This document shows positions 43,758 to 54,830 of a stretch of DNA of 64,000 bases, piece after piece. Each line of letters begins with the position of its first letter. The first letter of the stretch is position 1. A program made the position numbers and the translations under genes. Under the pieces are notes generated by a model, which made no database searches, was not told the origin of the DNA, and worked only from the letters and a program-made list of their open reading frames with translations. Origin of the DNA: Aquatica leii (taxonomy: Eukaryota; Arthropoda; Insecta; Coleoptera; Lampyridae); contig CM069435.1 in assembly GCA_035610365.1 (NCBI GenBank), positions 11,211,123 through 11,275,122 of the forward strand, given 5' to 3'.

Positions 43758-46500
43758 CAGGGGTCTCCAAACTTTTTAGCCTAAGGGCCAGACTGATTGC
43801 TCAACAAAACCCAAAGAGCCAAGGTCTAGCCAGAAGAATTACTATATCTCAAATCTTTATTTCCTTATTAATGGTATAAATATAAAATATAAATTAAAAA
43901 TTACTGCTTATGAATTAAATATGTAAAATTTGTACCTGTATTATGTATATACTTTTGTACTTGTAATACATAAATACTACAAAAAATACGTCATTCGTAA
44001 CATTGATGTTAAGATATTACTTTGCAAGTGTTGCTCCTACAAATATAAACCGATGATTAATATTATTGTACGTATTTGTAGCATATCCTTCAAATTTACG
44101 ATTGTTTATTTTAGGTATAGTTTTCATTTTCAACTACGTTGCATGTTTGTTTCCAAGAAGTTGCAGATAAATAATTCTCAGACTCGAGTTATTGTTTATT
44201 TTTGCTGTTTTTAGGAGCAGCAACTTTTATCTGGCACCCCGGCGCCAATGTACCTTTGTCGGGCCCTTTGTATGTATGCCGTCGTAGTAACAAATTGTGG
44301 CGCATTCTGCGCCTCCTCACGTACGCAAATTGTCATGGACATGTCAGTCCGGTGGAAAAAGCGGATTGATTGCGTGTATGTACTGTGGGTGTTGGTGCAA
44401 AACCTAAATATTATTTTGATTAGAAGTTACGTGCTTTGTGTATGAATTGACAAATATGGAAAAAAAAACGAAAAATAGATAGTGAGTGCAGAACATTTAA
44501 AGAGCAATGGGGCTGTCAATATTTTGTAATCGAGTCAAATAATAAAGCAATGTGTTTAATTTGTAATGTAACCATAGCCGTCCTCAAAGAGTACAATATA
44601 AAACGCCATTATGAGACCATGTATCCTCAGAATTACTCAAAATTTACGGGAAGCTTAAGATCTGAAAAATTTGAATCAATGAAGCGCGGGTTGAAATCTC
44701 AACAATTCTTGTTCAAAAAAGTCAATAGTGAACAAGAAGCCGCAACTCGTGCTAGTTTCCGCGTAGCTCATTCCATTGCAAAACATGGGAAATCATTTAC
44801 TGACGGTGAATTAATCAAGGATTGCATAATTGCAGCGACAGAAGAAATGTGTCCAGAAAAGGCTAATTTATTTAAAAACATAAGTTTGTCAGCAAACACT
44901 GTGGCTCGAAGAATTGATAAAGTTGCAGAAAATATATTATCTCAATTAAATGACAAAAATCGTCTCCTAGAGTGGTTCTCTCTGGCCCTAAATGAGTCGA
45001 CGGATGTTTCAGATACTGCTCAGGTATTAATTTTTATTCGAGGGGTAGATAAAAATTACGAAGTGTATGAAGAGCTTTTAGATGTTCATAGCATTCACGG
45101 CACGACCACTGGTGAAGATATTTTTAAAGGAATTGAAAATGCTGTTCAGAAAAGCAATCTTAAATGGAAAAACTTGAAATCCATTACCACTGATGGTGGC
45201 AAAAATATGTGTGGAATAAATAAAGGTGTGGTTGCTCTCGTATTCAAGGCCGTAGAAAATGATAGTGGATCAAAACCATTAATAGTACATTGTATCATCC
45301 ATCAACAGTCCTTGTGCGCAAAATGCTTGGATATGTCAGAAGTTTTAAAGCCAATCATATCGGTTGTCAATTTTATCAGATCGCATGCGCTTAATAATCG
45401 TCAATTCCACGAGTTTATTGTAGAGATCGGAGAAAATGACTTGCCATATATTATACTGCAGTACGTTGGCTTACTTGTGGAAAAGTTCTTACCCGATTTT
45501 TTGAGCTACGAGCAATAATAGAAATTTTTTTGAACGAAAAGAATCGTCCACTCGCTTTTGAGTTGCAAAACGATGACTGGTTATGGAAGTTATCATTTTA
45601 TACAGATTTGACTAAACATATGAACGACCTTAATTTACGATTGCAAGGAGAAAATCAGCTTCTGTCACAGATTTGTACACACATATTAAGTCATTCCGAC
45701 AGAAAATCGCTTTGTTTCAATCCCAATTAAATAAAAAATGTTTCACGCATTTTAATACGTGTCAAACGTTCAGTCAGCAAACTGACACTCCATTTCCCAT
45801 TGATTTTGCAACTGAAGCTTTGGAGGCGTTAAAAATAAATTTTGAATCTCGTTTTTCAGATATTGGCGCAATTGCAAATGACATCAAGATCTTCCAGAAT
45901 CCATTTATCACTGATATAGAAACCCTTCCCCCAGAACTTCAAATGGAAATTATTGATTTGCAATGTAGCGATATTTTCAAAGAAAAATATCAAAATTCAT
46001 CATTACTAGAATTTTATAAGAGTCTTCCACTCACACAGTTTGATCAGGTGCATAAATTTGCTCGTGGCTATTTTACCACTTTTGGAACGACGTACCTGTG
46101 CGAAAAAACATTTTCCAAAATGAAATACACAAAAAATGTTTACAGATCAAAGTTAACTGACAAACATCTTAAGTCGCTTCTAATAATTGGCACAAGTAAA
46201 TTTAATCCACAACTGCAAACGATCGTCAGTGGAAAGTCACAGCTGCATAAATCCCATTAAGTTTATACATACCTATACTAATTTAATGTTTAATAATTTA
46301 GTTTTGTGGATTATTGTATTTTTAGTCTGTAAATAAAACATCTGATTATTATTTTGTATAATTACTTTGTTTGATTTAATTTATCAAAATAAATTAAAGG
46401 AGGGGACGGGTACCAGCCACGTCAGGCTCGCTATCGCGGGCCGGATTGGTGACGCTCGCGGGCCGGTGTTGGCCCGCGGGCCGTAGTTTGGAGACCCCTG
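43758..46500 (+). mobile_element. hAT DNA transposon (2743 bp, defective)
   Basis: The terminal inverted repeats are CAGGGGTCTCCAAACT on the left and its inverse AGTTTGGAGACCCCTG on the right, perfect over 16 bp, with a perfect 8 bp target duplication. The right 80 bp is very GC-rich (GCGGGCC words) against the AT-rich host. The insertion interrupts the gypsy reverse transcriptase. The transposase inside has frameshifts. Confidence 0.9.
44456..46260 (+). pseudogene. hAT transposase with BED-like finger (frameshifted)
   Basis: From ATG 44456 an A-run (44460-44468) carries a one-base shift. The main frame then reads KIDSECRTFKEQWGCQYF, a BED-type finger with CLICN at 44559 and KRHYETMY, and proceeds through 45518: LIKDCIIAATEEMCPEKANL, SLALNESTDVSDTAQVLIF (catalytic Asp region), ITTDGGKNMCG, VHCIIHQQSLCAK. 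A shift near 45495 leads to LRAIIEIFLNEKNRPL, DDWLWKLSFYTDLTKHMNDL. Another near 45680 leads to 45700-46260 with FARGYFTTFGTTYLCEKTFS, MKYTKNVYRSKLTDKHL, the hAT dimerisation domain. It resembles the GTF2IRD2/ZBED-like group of hAT proteins. About 600 residues if intact. Confidence 0.85.
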
Positions 46501-46508
46501 TTCTAGAT

Positions 46509-46773
46509 GGATGGGTATTTGATGGAACGCTTTTGTCAAGTCAATTTTTGTAAACACGCTCTTGCCTTTCAGGTTTTGTGAGAAATCCTGAATATGAAGA
46601 ATTGGATATCTATCGGGCTTTGTGATCCCATTCAGTTTACGATAATCTCCACATGGACGCCAACTTTTGTCGTGTTTTTGTACCATGTGTAGAGGGCTCG
46701 ACCAACATGATGAGGACGGTCGAACAATCCCATTTTCGAGAAGGAAATTAAATTCTTTTTTTGCTGCGGCCAA
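46509..46773 (-). pseudogene. CsRn1-type gypsy reverse transcriptase, proximal part
   Basis: Reads MAAAKKEFNFLLENGIVRPS, SSPLHMVQKHDKSWRPCGDY, RKLNGITKPDRYPILHIQDF, SVFTKIDLTKAFHQIPIH, with the first catalytic Asp in KIDL. It stops at the hAT target site and resumes at 43749. The reading frame before and after, with one copy of the target duplication, is consistent with one contiguous polymerase. Confidence 0.8.
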
Positions 46774-47384
46774 TTTCTCTGAAGAGATCTTCTCGGTCTC
46801 GCGAACACTGGCTGTCCTTTCGTCTCAATGTGGAGGTACAAGCTGCATTGATTTTCCACCAACCATGGTATTGGTCGTAACAGGTTTGGAAACATATTTA
46901 AAATAACCCAGTATGGGTTGGTATCCGGAGTGGTTCTAACTTCCATCACGCTGCATGCTCTACTCGTGCACTTGCTCAATAAAGATGTTGTCGAATCTAC
47001 GAGACTTTTATTTGCTACATCTGGTAGTAACTTGAAATTATGCAGGAAGTCTGCTCCAATAATAGCATGGGTTACAATTGCTAAAACAAAGTTCCATGTA
47101 AAATTTCTTCGCAAGCCCAAATTTAATGTTACAGTTTCTATGCCATATGTTGGAATCGAAGAACCATCGGCAGTGTACAGAGTTGGGTTATTGTTTATTC
47201 GGCCATTGAATGTATGGTGCGGTAGAAGACTTATGTCAGCTCCGGTATCAATTAAAAACTTAATTTTTAAATTATGGTCTAATACAAACAAGCGACATGA
47301 TTGCTTCGGGGGTCCGATTGTCGCAACTGTCTTCCCCCTCATTAGTTTTCCTGCACTTGCTGGAAACTGCAGGGCTGGGTACAT
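46632..47384 (-). pseudogene. CsRn1-type gypsy protease and linker
   Basis: A 250-residue frame begins by overlapping the end of gag (47384-47272), which suggests a programmed or accidental shift between gag and pol. It contains the retropepsin motif IKFLIDTGADISLLP, an intact D-T-G, then TADGSSIPTYGIETVTLNL and IIGADFLHNFKLLPD, the second conserved protease block. The downstream linker reads HIETKGQPVFARPRR, the usual entry into reverse transcriptase, which then continues in another frame at 46773. Confidence 0.8.
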
Positions 47385-48158
47385 TTTGTTGACCTTTCGC
47401 CAAATTGTGATACCAGCAATAACTTGGGTTTCTCGACTTGGATCTTGCCCACGACTGGCTTCTGTTGCGGCTTCTTGCAGTCCTGTCTTGTTTGAGGTCT
47501 TGCACTTCCTTCGTGAGTGCTTCTATCTGCACACACAAGGCCTCCATTTTGTCTTCCATCTTCGGCTCACTTGTCGATACCACACTCACATGGTGGACGG
47601 TTTCATAAATTCTGTAGGCCATATTAGCCGAGATACCCAGGTTTTCCTTGCTCACGGTGAGCACAGCACGAATACTTGTCGGTAAGTGTTCTAACCATAA
47701 GGTCTTGGGAATGCCAGCCTGTATTTGGTTGTTATTCAGCATCCGCATCTTGTGAAGAAGTTGCGAAGGCTTATCATCTCCTAAGGTAATTCCACTAAAA
47801 AGTTTTTGGATTTTCTTTGACTCGGAGTCAGAAAATGATTGGATGAGCCTTTGTTTCAAGGCATCAAATTTTCCAGTAGTCGGTGGATTTAAAATTAGAA
47901 CATAAACCTCTGCGATTGGTCGCAGTTTAGCGAAGCTACTGTATGGTCAACTTTCGTCATATCTTGCGTAATACCAGCGCTTCTGAATTCGGCCTCTAAC
48001 CGATAAAACCAAAACTGAGGTTGCTCTTCCCAGAATTCCGGTACTTTCAACAAAACTCTACAAATCTCTTCGTTGCGTTCCGGCGTTTGTTCTTCCGTCA
48101 TGTTTGCCCGAGTTAATACCGGTGAACATACACTACAACCGAATTTTGAGTTTTTCAA
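47272..48158 (-). pseudogene. CsRn1-type gypsy gag (one stop)
   Basis: Two abutting frames, 48158-47895 and 47859-47272. The first reads VPEFWEEQPQFWFYRLEAEF, ITQDMTKVDHTVASL, the typical start of arthropod CsRn1/K02A2.6-like capsids; a stop follows FMF near 47895. The second continues with FDALKQRLIQSFSDSESKK, FSGITLGDDKPSQLLHKMR, TLWLEHLPTSIRAVL and ends with a basic linker and a CWYHNLAKGQQNVPSP motif. That motif is a degenerate CHCC nucleocapsid finger, in which the later cysteines are changed. Confidence 0.75.
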
Positions 48159-48202
48159 ACCACGTGCCTCACGAACTTTTAGTCTTTTTTTTCCACTTAC
48201 AT

Positions 48203-48218
48203 CACGTCGGGGTCACCA
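48203..48218 (-). other. Primer-binding site, tRNA-Trp type
   Basis: On the minus strand TGGTGACCCCGACGTG, complementary to the 3' end of insect tRNA-Trp including CCA, as known for CsRn1-clade elements. It directly follows the LTR edge. Confidence 0.75.
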
Positions 48219-48465
48219 ATTTTTAGCAGTCTTTTTATGTAAGCGGGTGCTTACTATGCTTGAAAACCATAATTAAGAAGACTTTTTATAAAGTAACACC
48301 ATTTAAATACAAAAACAAAATGAACAACGATATCATACGGCCTGTTCACAAGTCATAACCGTCGTCGAATTCTCAAAACACCAACTTCAATTCTGAAAAA
48401 AACTAAAAAAAAACTAACTAAAATATATACAAAGTTTGCGTTTCATTGAGCACTGCCAAAGTAAG
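48219..48465 (-). repeat. 5' LTR of the CsRn1-like element (outer edge approximate)
   Basis: The LTR side of the primer-binding site is AT-rich and ends (minus strand) in CTGCTAAAAAT. An ATATATTTTAG TATA-like word lies near 48435-48420. The second LTR is missing, so the outer boundary is a guess set by the start of the Crypton-like frame. Confidence 0.4.
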
Positions 48466-48886
48466 TCACCACAAGTTTCTAGAAAAAGCTTCCGATGCCA
48501 GTTTTCTACTTACTAAGAAGGTAATATTGATAATTGCGTTGCATGGAACATGTCGGGCAAAAAGATTATGTTTACTGACAATAGATGACTGTGGGAATAT
48601 TTTGGTCATAGCATTACATAAAAACAAAGAAAAGCGAGTCTTTACAGTGACATCGAAGGATGCAATAAACGGAATTGAGCTTTACAAAAAGTATTTGAAG
48701 TTAAAACCAAAATTTTTAGTCAATCGCATACTACTTATATTTGATAGACACAGCAAGTACACAAAGCCGCCAATTGTGATCAATGCCTACTACTATTTAT
48801 CAAAGAAAATCAGGACTACCGGAACCAACCAGTTTCACCGACCATTGTTTTCAAAGGATATCAGAAACCTTTTTAGCCGACAGTGA
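48446..48886 (+). pseudogene. Crypton-type tyrosine recombinase fragment
   Basis: A 146-residue open frame: KVILIIALHGTCRAKRLCLL matches the box I neighbourhood of Crypton-type recombinases (G-x-(L/C)-R-R-x-E-L; the R-R is R-A-K-R here). This is followed by TIDDCGNILVIALHKNKEKR, VFTVTSKDAINGIELYKKYL and a tail KIRTTGTNQFHRPLF. That order is what I know from animal Crypton-derived proteins. The box II region with H-x-x-R and the catalytic Tyr, expected about 60 residues later, is missing; a stop ends the frame at 48886. The first 20 codons may belong to the neighbouring LTR. It is clearly a fragment. Confidence 0.5.
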
Positions 48887-49827
48887 AGCCAACTTTTAAA
48901 AAGACACAATCTTCGACCTCTAAAACGTCAACATCAATAATGAGAGCAAATATTTGTCAGTGCCTGCGTTGTGGTGTACGAATGAGCTGGACCAGTTTGA
49001 AAAATATTAATTATTTATAAGATTTTGCTTTTGCAGTCAGTAAATTAAAGAAATCTATTCATGCCAAAGTCTAAATCGTTAACAAAATTTTCTTCTGACA
49101 AATACGATGTTAGTATATGAACGTTATTTTCTTAGAAACTGCAACAGAATAACATGTGTATATGACTTATAAAAAAAATAAAATAAATCAAAAATTGCAG
49201 TTAAAGAATTAGTAGTTGTAATACTATTGTTTTGGAGTAAAAACTATTTTAATCTTTGTATAACCAACATTAACGTTTACAAAATGCAAGATAAAATTAA
49301 AGTAAATAACCCTAATAGATCCAATGTGCAAAAACCGTTCAAATATAGTCAACAAATATATATTGTAACTTAATCTTTTTACTTAAGAGTCCTACGAAAT
49401 TTGGCACCCTTGGAGGTATAAAGTGCCATTTGGTCGACTCCAACGTTAATAATTCAGCTCATCTCATATTACCTAACATAACATCTGCTTCCACAAACTT
49501 AGTGCAATTACCACTACATTGGAACACGCACCTCTATGTGAAACAATTCGCCTAAATGCAGCAATAAAACATTTAGTAGTAAAATCAATCACGGCTTCTA
49601 AGTGGATCGCACAAGTTGCCATGCAAGCAAATAAACACATGTGTTCTTTACAAGATTTTGTTCTTTTTCCTTATGTTAATAAGACCTGGGTAGTCTACTT
49701 AAATGGCCTGCTTAGTTTTAGTCTAGCCTCTCTGGCAATTGATCCATCCATTGTGTAGTTGCTACTTTAGAGTATCTCAAACAAACTGTACAATTACTGT
49801 AATATTTTTTTTAACCATATCTTAATC
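48887..49827. other. Non-coding stretch
   Basis: No recognised gene. A 79-codon plus-strand frame at 49519-49758 (AAIKHLVVKSITASKWIAQV) has no family assignment and no context supporting it. Confidence 0.5.
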
Positions 49828-51028
49828 TTAACCCATTAATGCATGGGGTGTTTTAAAAGTGACAAAAATTATTTATATTTTCTAAAACTGTAACGTCCCG
49901 TTAGAATTCATTACAATTAATATTCAATTTTGCATTCGTTTATTTTCTGCAACTAATATTGCACTTAAATTTATTCAGTTTGGCAACGTCGCGTCGTACT
50001 TCGAATCGACCGTGCAATCTTTTTGTGTTAGTACTTCCGTTTGAGCCATCTTTAGGCTTGCACGTTGCAAGGAAGACAAATTTTCTTAATTATGGAGGAA
50101 ACACGCATACAAATTAATTTTTATTCTTTACAACTAATTGCTGGTAAGTTTATATTCATTCCGATATAATTTTTCTATTGAATTCAATATTTTTAGTAAT
50201 TTCGTAATATGATGCAATCCATCTGAAATTGATTTTAAAGCCGTTGTATATCCAACGTAAGTTATTAATTTGGAATAAAAACCGTTCTAATTATTCATGT
50301 TTTTAAGGTTTTTTTATTATGGGTTTTATACTTTACGTTTTATATTTTTATCTTTAATCCCTTTGGGATGTTTTGATTCCTGATTTTGTGGAATTTCGTT
50401 ATTTTGTTCGGGAAGAAATTTATCATTTAAACAAAAAATGTGCTATAAATAGAAGATATCAGATAACGTCATATTATATTGGTGAGTCAACGGATTTATG
50501 CTACTACGTATTACATTTTAAATTAAAATTATTAAATTGTGTTATCAAAAAACACTTTTCCGAATACATACTCCGTAACAAATTAACTGTTTATTACTTT
50601 TGAATTTGATATCAATTAATAGTTAGTTATAAGATTTATATGTTTTTTATTTATCACCAATTTAAAAAGGTGGTTAGCGCCCAAATATTGTTTTAATCCA
50701 AATAATGTTCACTTTTTTTCTTTAATGTAAATAGTTAGTGTAATATGTTGTAATTGCAAATAAATTAAAGGAATTCACGCCTGTGTATTTTACTTTCATA
50801 CAAGCTCACACCCAGAGGTCTGTGTTCCGACTGCTGTCGTGGTAATAAAAATTTTTGCTTTCGATAAATGTATATTTATATTTTGCACGTTTATTATTAT
50901 TATTCTGTTTTTATTTTTCATTACAAAACCTGACTGTCAGTTGCAGCATGGTGTTAGTTCTTAATTGTGTACATCAGTCTTATAAAATTAGTGTTTGTTA
51001 TGCTTTTATTGTCATTTAAACTCACAGA

Positions 51029-52384
51029 TGAGCCCTAGTCAATACAGCACCATGCGCGAAGGGTAAGTGTTTTTTAAATTAAATTAACAATATAAAGAAT
51101 GTACGTGTACAACTTCCACTCAATATTATGTACAAAACGTTGCCGATTCACCTTTGAGTAGTAGTGATAGCGTTTATATATGGGAACATACATTAATCTG
51201 CTTCCAAAACTAGTGTCCCTTGTCAGAGACGTTGCGTATACTGATCACTTTTCATGGTAAAGTTTTATTTTTCAAGATTACCTCTTTCCGAGTTGGTGAC
51301 AGTTCTAGAAGAGTTTGACGTTGATACCGATAATTATGTTACTCCACCATGGCGAACGCACCGATGAAGACAGTGATTATACGGATGAAGATTATGATTG
51401 AAATATAAATAATTTAAGGGCGGAAATTCTGAGAACAAAAGCTGAGATCGTTCTGTATGGTAATAAAGTTTTATTTTTCAAGATAACCTCTTCCCGAGTT
51501 GGAGACAGTTCTAGAAGACTTTGACGTTGACACCGACATTTATGTTACTCCACCTGAGGATGGCCAACGCACCGATGAAGACAGTGATTATACGGATGAA
51601 GATTATGATTGAAATATAAATAATTTAAGGCCGGGAATTCTGAGAACAAAAGCTGAGATCGTCCTGTATGGTAGTCCACAGCCTGGAACGAGCTCAACAG
51701 ACATCAACAGCAACCCATCAGCAGCTTTAAAGCCTGAAGATCCACCAAATTGCTTTGTAACACCTGAAAAAGACGAGTGTAGCGACGATGATCTACCTTT
51801 AACGGAATTTACTCAAATCTATCAGATCCGCCTTCAAAAAGACAAAGAATAAATTCCACAATTTAAATCTGTCTAAAAAAACAGATCAAATGGACTAAAG
51901 CAAAACCAAAATTAAATTTGAATGTAAATTTTTTGACAATAGCATTTTGGCAAAATATGATTCAACAGTGCAATGCATATGCACTACTTTCTGGGTATGG
52001 AAAATACACCAACTAACGCATGTATTCGGCAAGAAAAAATGATGTCCCAAAGATTTTGTCTTGCGCAAGTGGTGGTGGCCTAATTATCGCCTATTCTTTT
52101 ATGTGAGCGTTGTGAATGCCTGGTTGCTTATGAGAAAATTTGATCCTACTGACCCAATTGTTTACTGAAATTTCGCAAAAACTTGTGCTTACATTTTTTG
52201 CATATATTCGGAGTCAAAAACACAAAAGGTAAAATGACCCCTAAATCTATCGGCAGAGTAAGATATGATGAACAAAACCATCGTGAATTATTTCCCAACG
52301 GACAGAAAATATGGCCAATGCAAAAAGAAGGCAAATTTTGTTTGCATGAAATGCAATGTGGGTCTACACTCCAAAAACTGTTAG
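51029..52384 (+). pseudogene. piggyBac-derived transposase relic (PGBD-like), spliced N-terminus
   Basis: An ATG follows a CTCACAG acceptor-like site at 51029: MSPSQYSTMREG, ending at a perfect donor (GG|GTAAGT, intron from 51063). Joining to 51276 (after TTTTTCAAG) keeps the frame: GLPLSELVTVLEEFDVD, then TPPEDGQRTDEDSDYTDEDYD, the acidic N-terminus of PGBD-type proteins. This second exon is tandemly duplicated. After GSPQPGTSSTDINSNPSAA the middle of the protein with the DDD catalytic core is missing. The end is recognisable: NAWLLMRKFDPTD, GVKNTKGKMTPKSIGRVRYD, and a C-terminal finger GQCKKKANFVCMKCNVGLHS closing at TAG 52382. No transposition activity possible. Confidence 0.65.
51259..51673 (+). 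repeat. Tandem duplication of the piggyBac relic's second exon
   Basis: Two copies, 51259-51464 and 51465-51673, share the branch/acceptor tract and the whole exon. The first copy lacks 5 bases in the PEDGQ region, shifting its frame; the second is the better-preserved one. Sequence identity is about 95 percent by eye. Confidence 0.85.
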
Positions 52385-52439
52385 TTTATAATTTTTTTTT
52401 AAATAAAAATCAAATGTTTGCGTGTTTTTTACTGTTACT

Positions 52440-54830
52440 GTTTACTTTTAACATTCTTGTCAACTCCAAAAATTTCATCCACACACAATTATCCTTTTGC
52501 TTTGTTGCAAATGATCTCATTTGTTCTTCTTTCCGTGTTTCTACTACATCAAGACTCTTAACGTTGATAACTGTACCGACAGCCAACGAAAGTTTTTCGT
52601 TTTTTAAGTCAATTGGTTGTAGACCTTTTGATGCACACTGCTCGACATCCATTATAGAGTGAATGTGTAATATACGATTACTCACGTCAGTAACCCATCT
52701 ATTTACAGGACCACGTAACCAAGCCAACACTACAGTCGAGTCTGTCCAAGCGTAAACATCTTCCTTAGGTATGTCCATTACTTCTAAAAACCCATTAATA
52801 AGTTTTGCAGCCAAGACTGCCACACACAGTTCTAACCTAGGAATGGAAATCTCTTTTTCTATTGGCGCAGATTTAGTCTTAGCAGTAACTAACTTTACGT
52901 GTACTTATTTATTCTCGTCAACAACTCTTAAATAAACTGCAGCTGCATAGGTTACATTCGGCGCATCTAAGAACGCGTGTAGTTCAAGTTACAATTCTTT
53001 AGTTGAGCAAAACCATCGTGGAATTCTACTATTTTAAATGTGTTTTAGCTCGTTTCTAAATTTTAGTCACTCGGTCATTAATTTTTATGGTAATTCGTTG
53101 TCCCAATCAAGACTTGCTTTCCACAATTTTGAAATAAAATTTTTAGCAGTAATCACTATCAGCACAATCCATCCGATAGAATCATACAGTCTAGCAATGT
53201 CTGAAAGAACTTTTCGTTTTGTGGCTCTAGTAAGTTCTTTATACTCCAAGTTAACCGTAATTCGGTTCCAATAAATACCAGGTACCTTTATCATAATTTA
53301 ACTCATTCAAAAAGTATTGGTTGTTGCTACTCCGTTTTTGTAATTAAAACCCACCAGCATTCATTAGTTTACTTATTTTCCCGTACTTTTTCTGTCTGAC
53401 AACCTATCATTAAGTCATCTAAGTAATAATCTCGTTTAGTAATCTATGCTGCTAAAGGATATTTAGTTTTTTTAGTTATTCCAATGTTTGTAAAGTTTTC
53501 ACGGCAAGATAAAACCCACGCAACGTTAAAGTTAAAAATTTGTAATGTTGCATAGGCATCTCAGGTGTCATTTTAGATTAACGTCGTTTTTATTTACGTA
53601 AACTTGTCTATATAATTTTACTAGGTCAGCTACAATACAGAAAGGATGTATGCGTTTAAGTAACAGATGTAAGTTGAAGTTTAGAGACTACTAGAAGGTC
53701 GTCGTCCGAACCTTTGTTATATCCTTATCCTCTCGAACGACCGCGTGATGAGGCCAATATATGGCTGTGGGATTTTCATTATCGTCATTGTCTACTAATT
53801 TTATGTAATTTAGCGTAGTGTACTCTTCTAAAACTGCGTTGTATGATTAAAACTCACAGAAAATTTGTTCAGTCTTCTCTCTGACGCAAATAGTCTTCAT
53901 TTAGCAATTTCGCGTGATTTACCCTACCGACATTGTAGGACAGCTGTCCTAAAAATCTTCCGCCTTCGCGTCTTATTGTAATATCTTTATAAAACTGTTC
54001 ACTAAGTTACTTTTCTCTCGTTAGTTTTTTCTCAATGCTCGTCCTCCATCTCCCAATTTTTTTTTAATAAATCGTCTTCCTTTATTTGAACATGCAAAGT
54101 TTTGATCTGATTGTTTGATTCTGTTTACGCTTTAGCCTTGACTAAATGATTTAAATTCTTTTATTGTGTGCTTCATTTAGTGTTTGTTAGTTGTTTTGTT
54201 TACTTATATCCAGCATCTACAAACTTCTAAAAACACTTTTCTAGTTAGATCCATTTAAGTATACATCATTTTTCCATTGTCTGTGTGACTCCCCGTCTAA
54301 TTTAAACACAATTAAGTAAACTGTAATTGCGTCCCATTCTTGTGTGATAATGTCTAGGTTATTTAGTGCTTTTAAACATGAAGTAGTCGTATCCAATCTC
54401 TAACTGACCTCGTCTTTTTCTTAGTTGTTTCCAAGCATCTTTGTAATTTGCAAATGTAGTGAGAAAGTTTCTTAAAAGCAACTCTAGCTCGTTTTTAAGT
54501 AATGCAGTTTTGGTATTGTTGCCATGTATTAATACAACAAACATGTATATAAAATAATCACCACTCGGAATACTTTTCGGAGAAGACTGGCAGTTGTATT
54601 CGAGGTATTTGTACCTCAGAACTGGTTTCTTTCTTAATGGATATGGTCTCGATTGTATTTGTCCTTGTTGCGCTTAAATTACTCGGTTCAAGGTACTCTT
54701 TAAGAAGGGATTTGTAATTGATCACACTTTCTTGAAACGCACCTTTCTTTCCTCAAAATACTTGTCACAATTATATCGATTACTTCTCTTCCCGCGTTTT
54801 CGACACCATGAATATAATGTAAGCTCATAT
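52440..54830 (-). pseudogene. BEL/Pao retrotransposon relic (gag and pol fragments)
   Basis: On the minus strand, gag fragments come first (54650-54230: IPRIQLPVFSEKYSEWL, LKNELELLLRNFLTTFANYK, DAWKQLRKR), matching the BEL/Pao gag. After a degenerate stretch come DYYLDDLMIGCQTEKV (54-53.4 kb region, reverse transcriptase YxDD) and 53294-53085 IKVPGIYWNRI, TRATKRKVLSDIARLYDSIG, IVLIVITAKNFISKLWKASL. Finally 52823-52410 reads MAVLAAKLINGFLEVM, DVYAWTDSTVVLAWLRGPVN, RWVTDVSNRILHI, the RNase H-like region. Integrase and LTRs are missing. Many stops and a short gag-pol distance indicate internal deletion. Confidence 0.75.

Larger units (their letters stand above)
43460..48465 (-). mobile_element. 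CsRn1-type Ty3/gypsy retrotransposon, 3'-truncated, split by a hAT element
   Basis: On the minus strand: a 5' LTR edge (about 48465-48219), a tRNA-Trp-type primer-binding site (48218-48203), gag, protease, and the start of reverse transcriptase to 46509. The hAT insertion follows, and reverse transcriptase continues at 43749-43460. RNase H, integrase and the 3' LTR are absent. The tRNA-Trp primer and a C-x2-H gag motif point to the CsRn1 clade. Confidence 0.75.
49828..52384 (+). mobile_element. Second piggyBac-type relic, core deleted, with duplicated exon
   Basis: A TTAA at 49828-49831 is followed by CCCATTAATGCATGG, plausible as a piggyBac left end. The coding relic runs 51029-52384. No right end was recognised; BEL/Pao sequence begins about 60 bp later. 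About 1.2 kb separates the putative left end from the coding start. Confidence 0.5.

Noticed and set aside
46918-47685. 255-codon plus-strand frame
   Set aside because: Antisense to gypsy gag and protease, which carry clear motifs; the long frame is a shadow of their codon bias.
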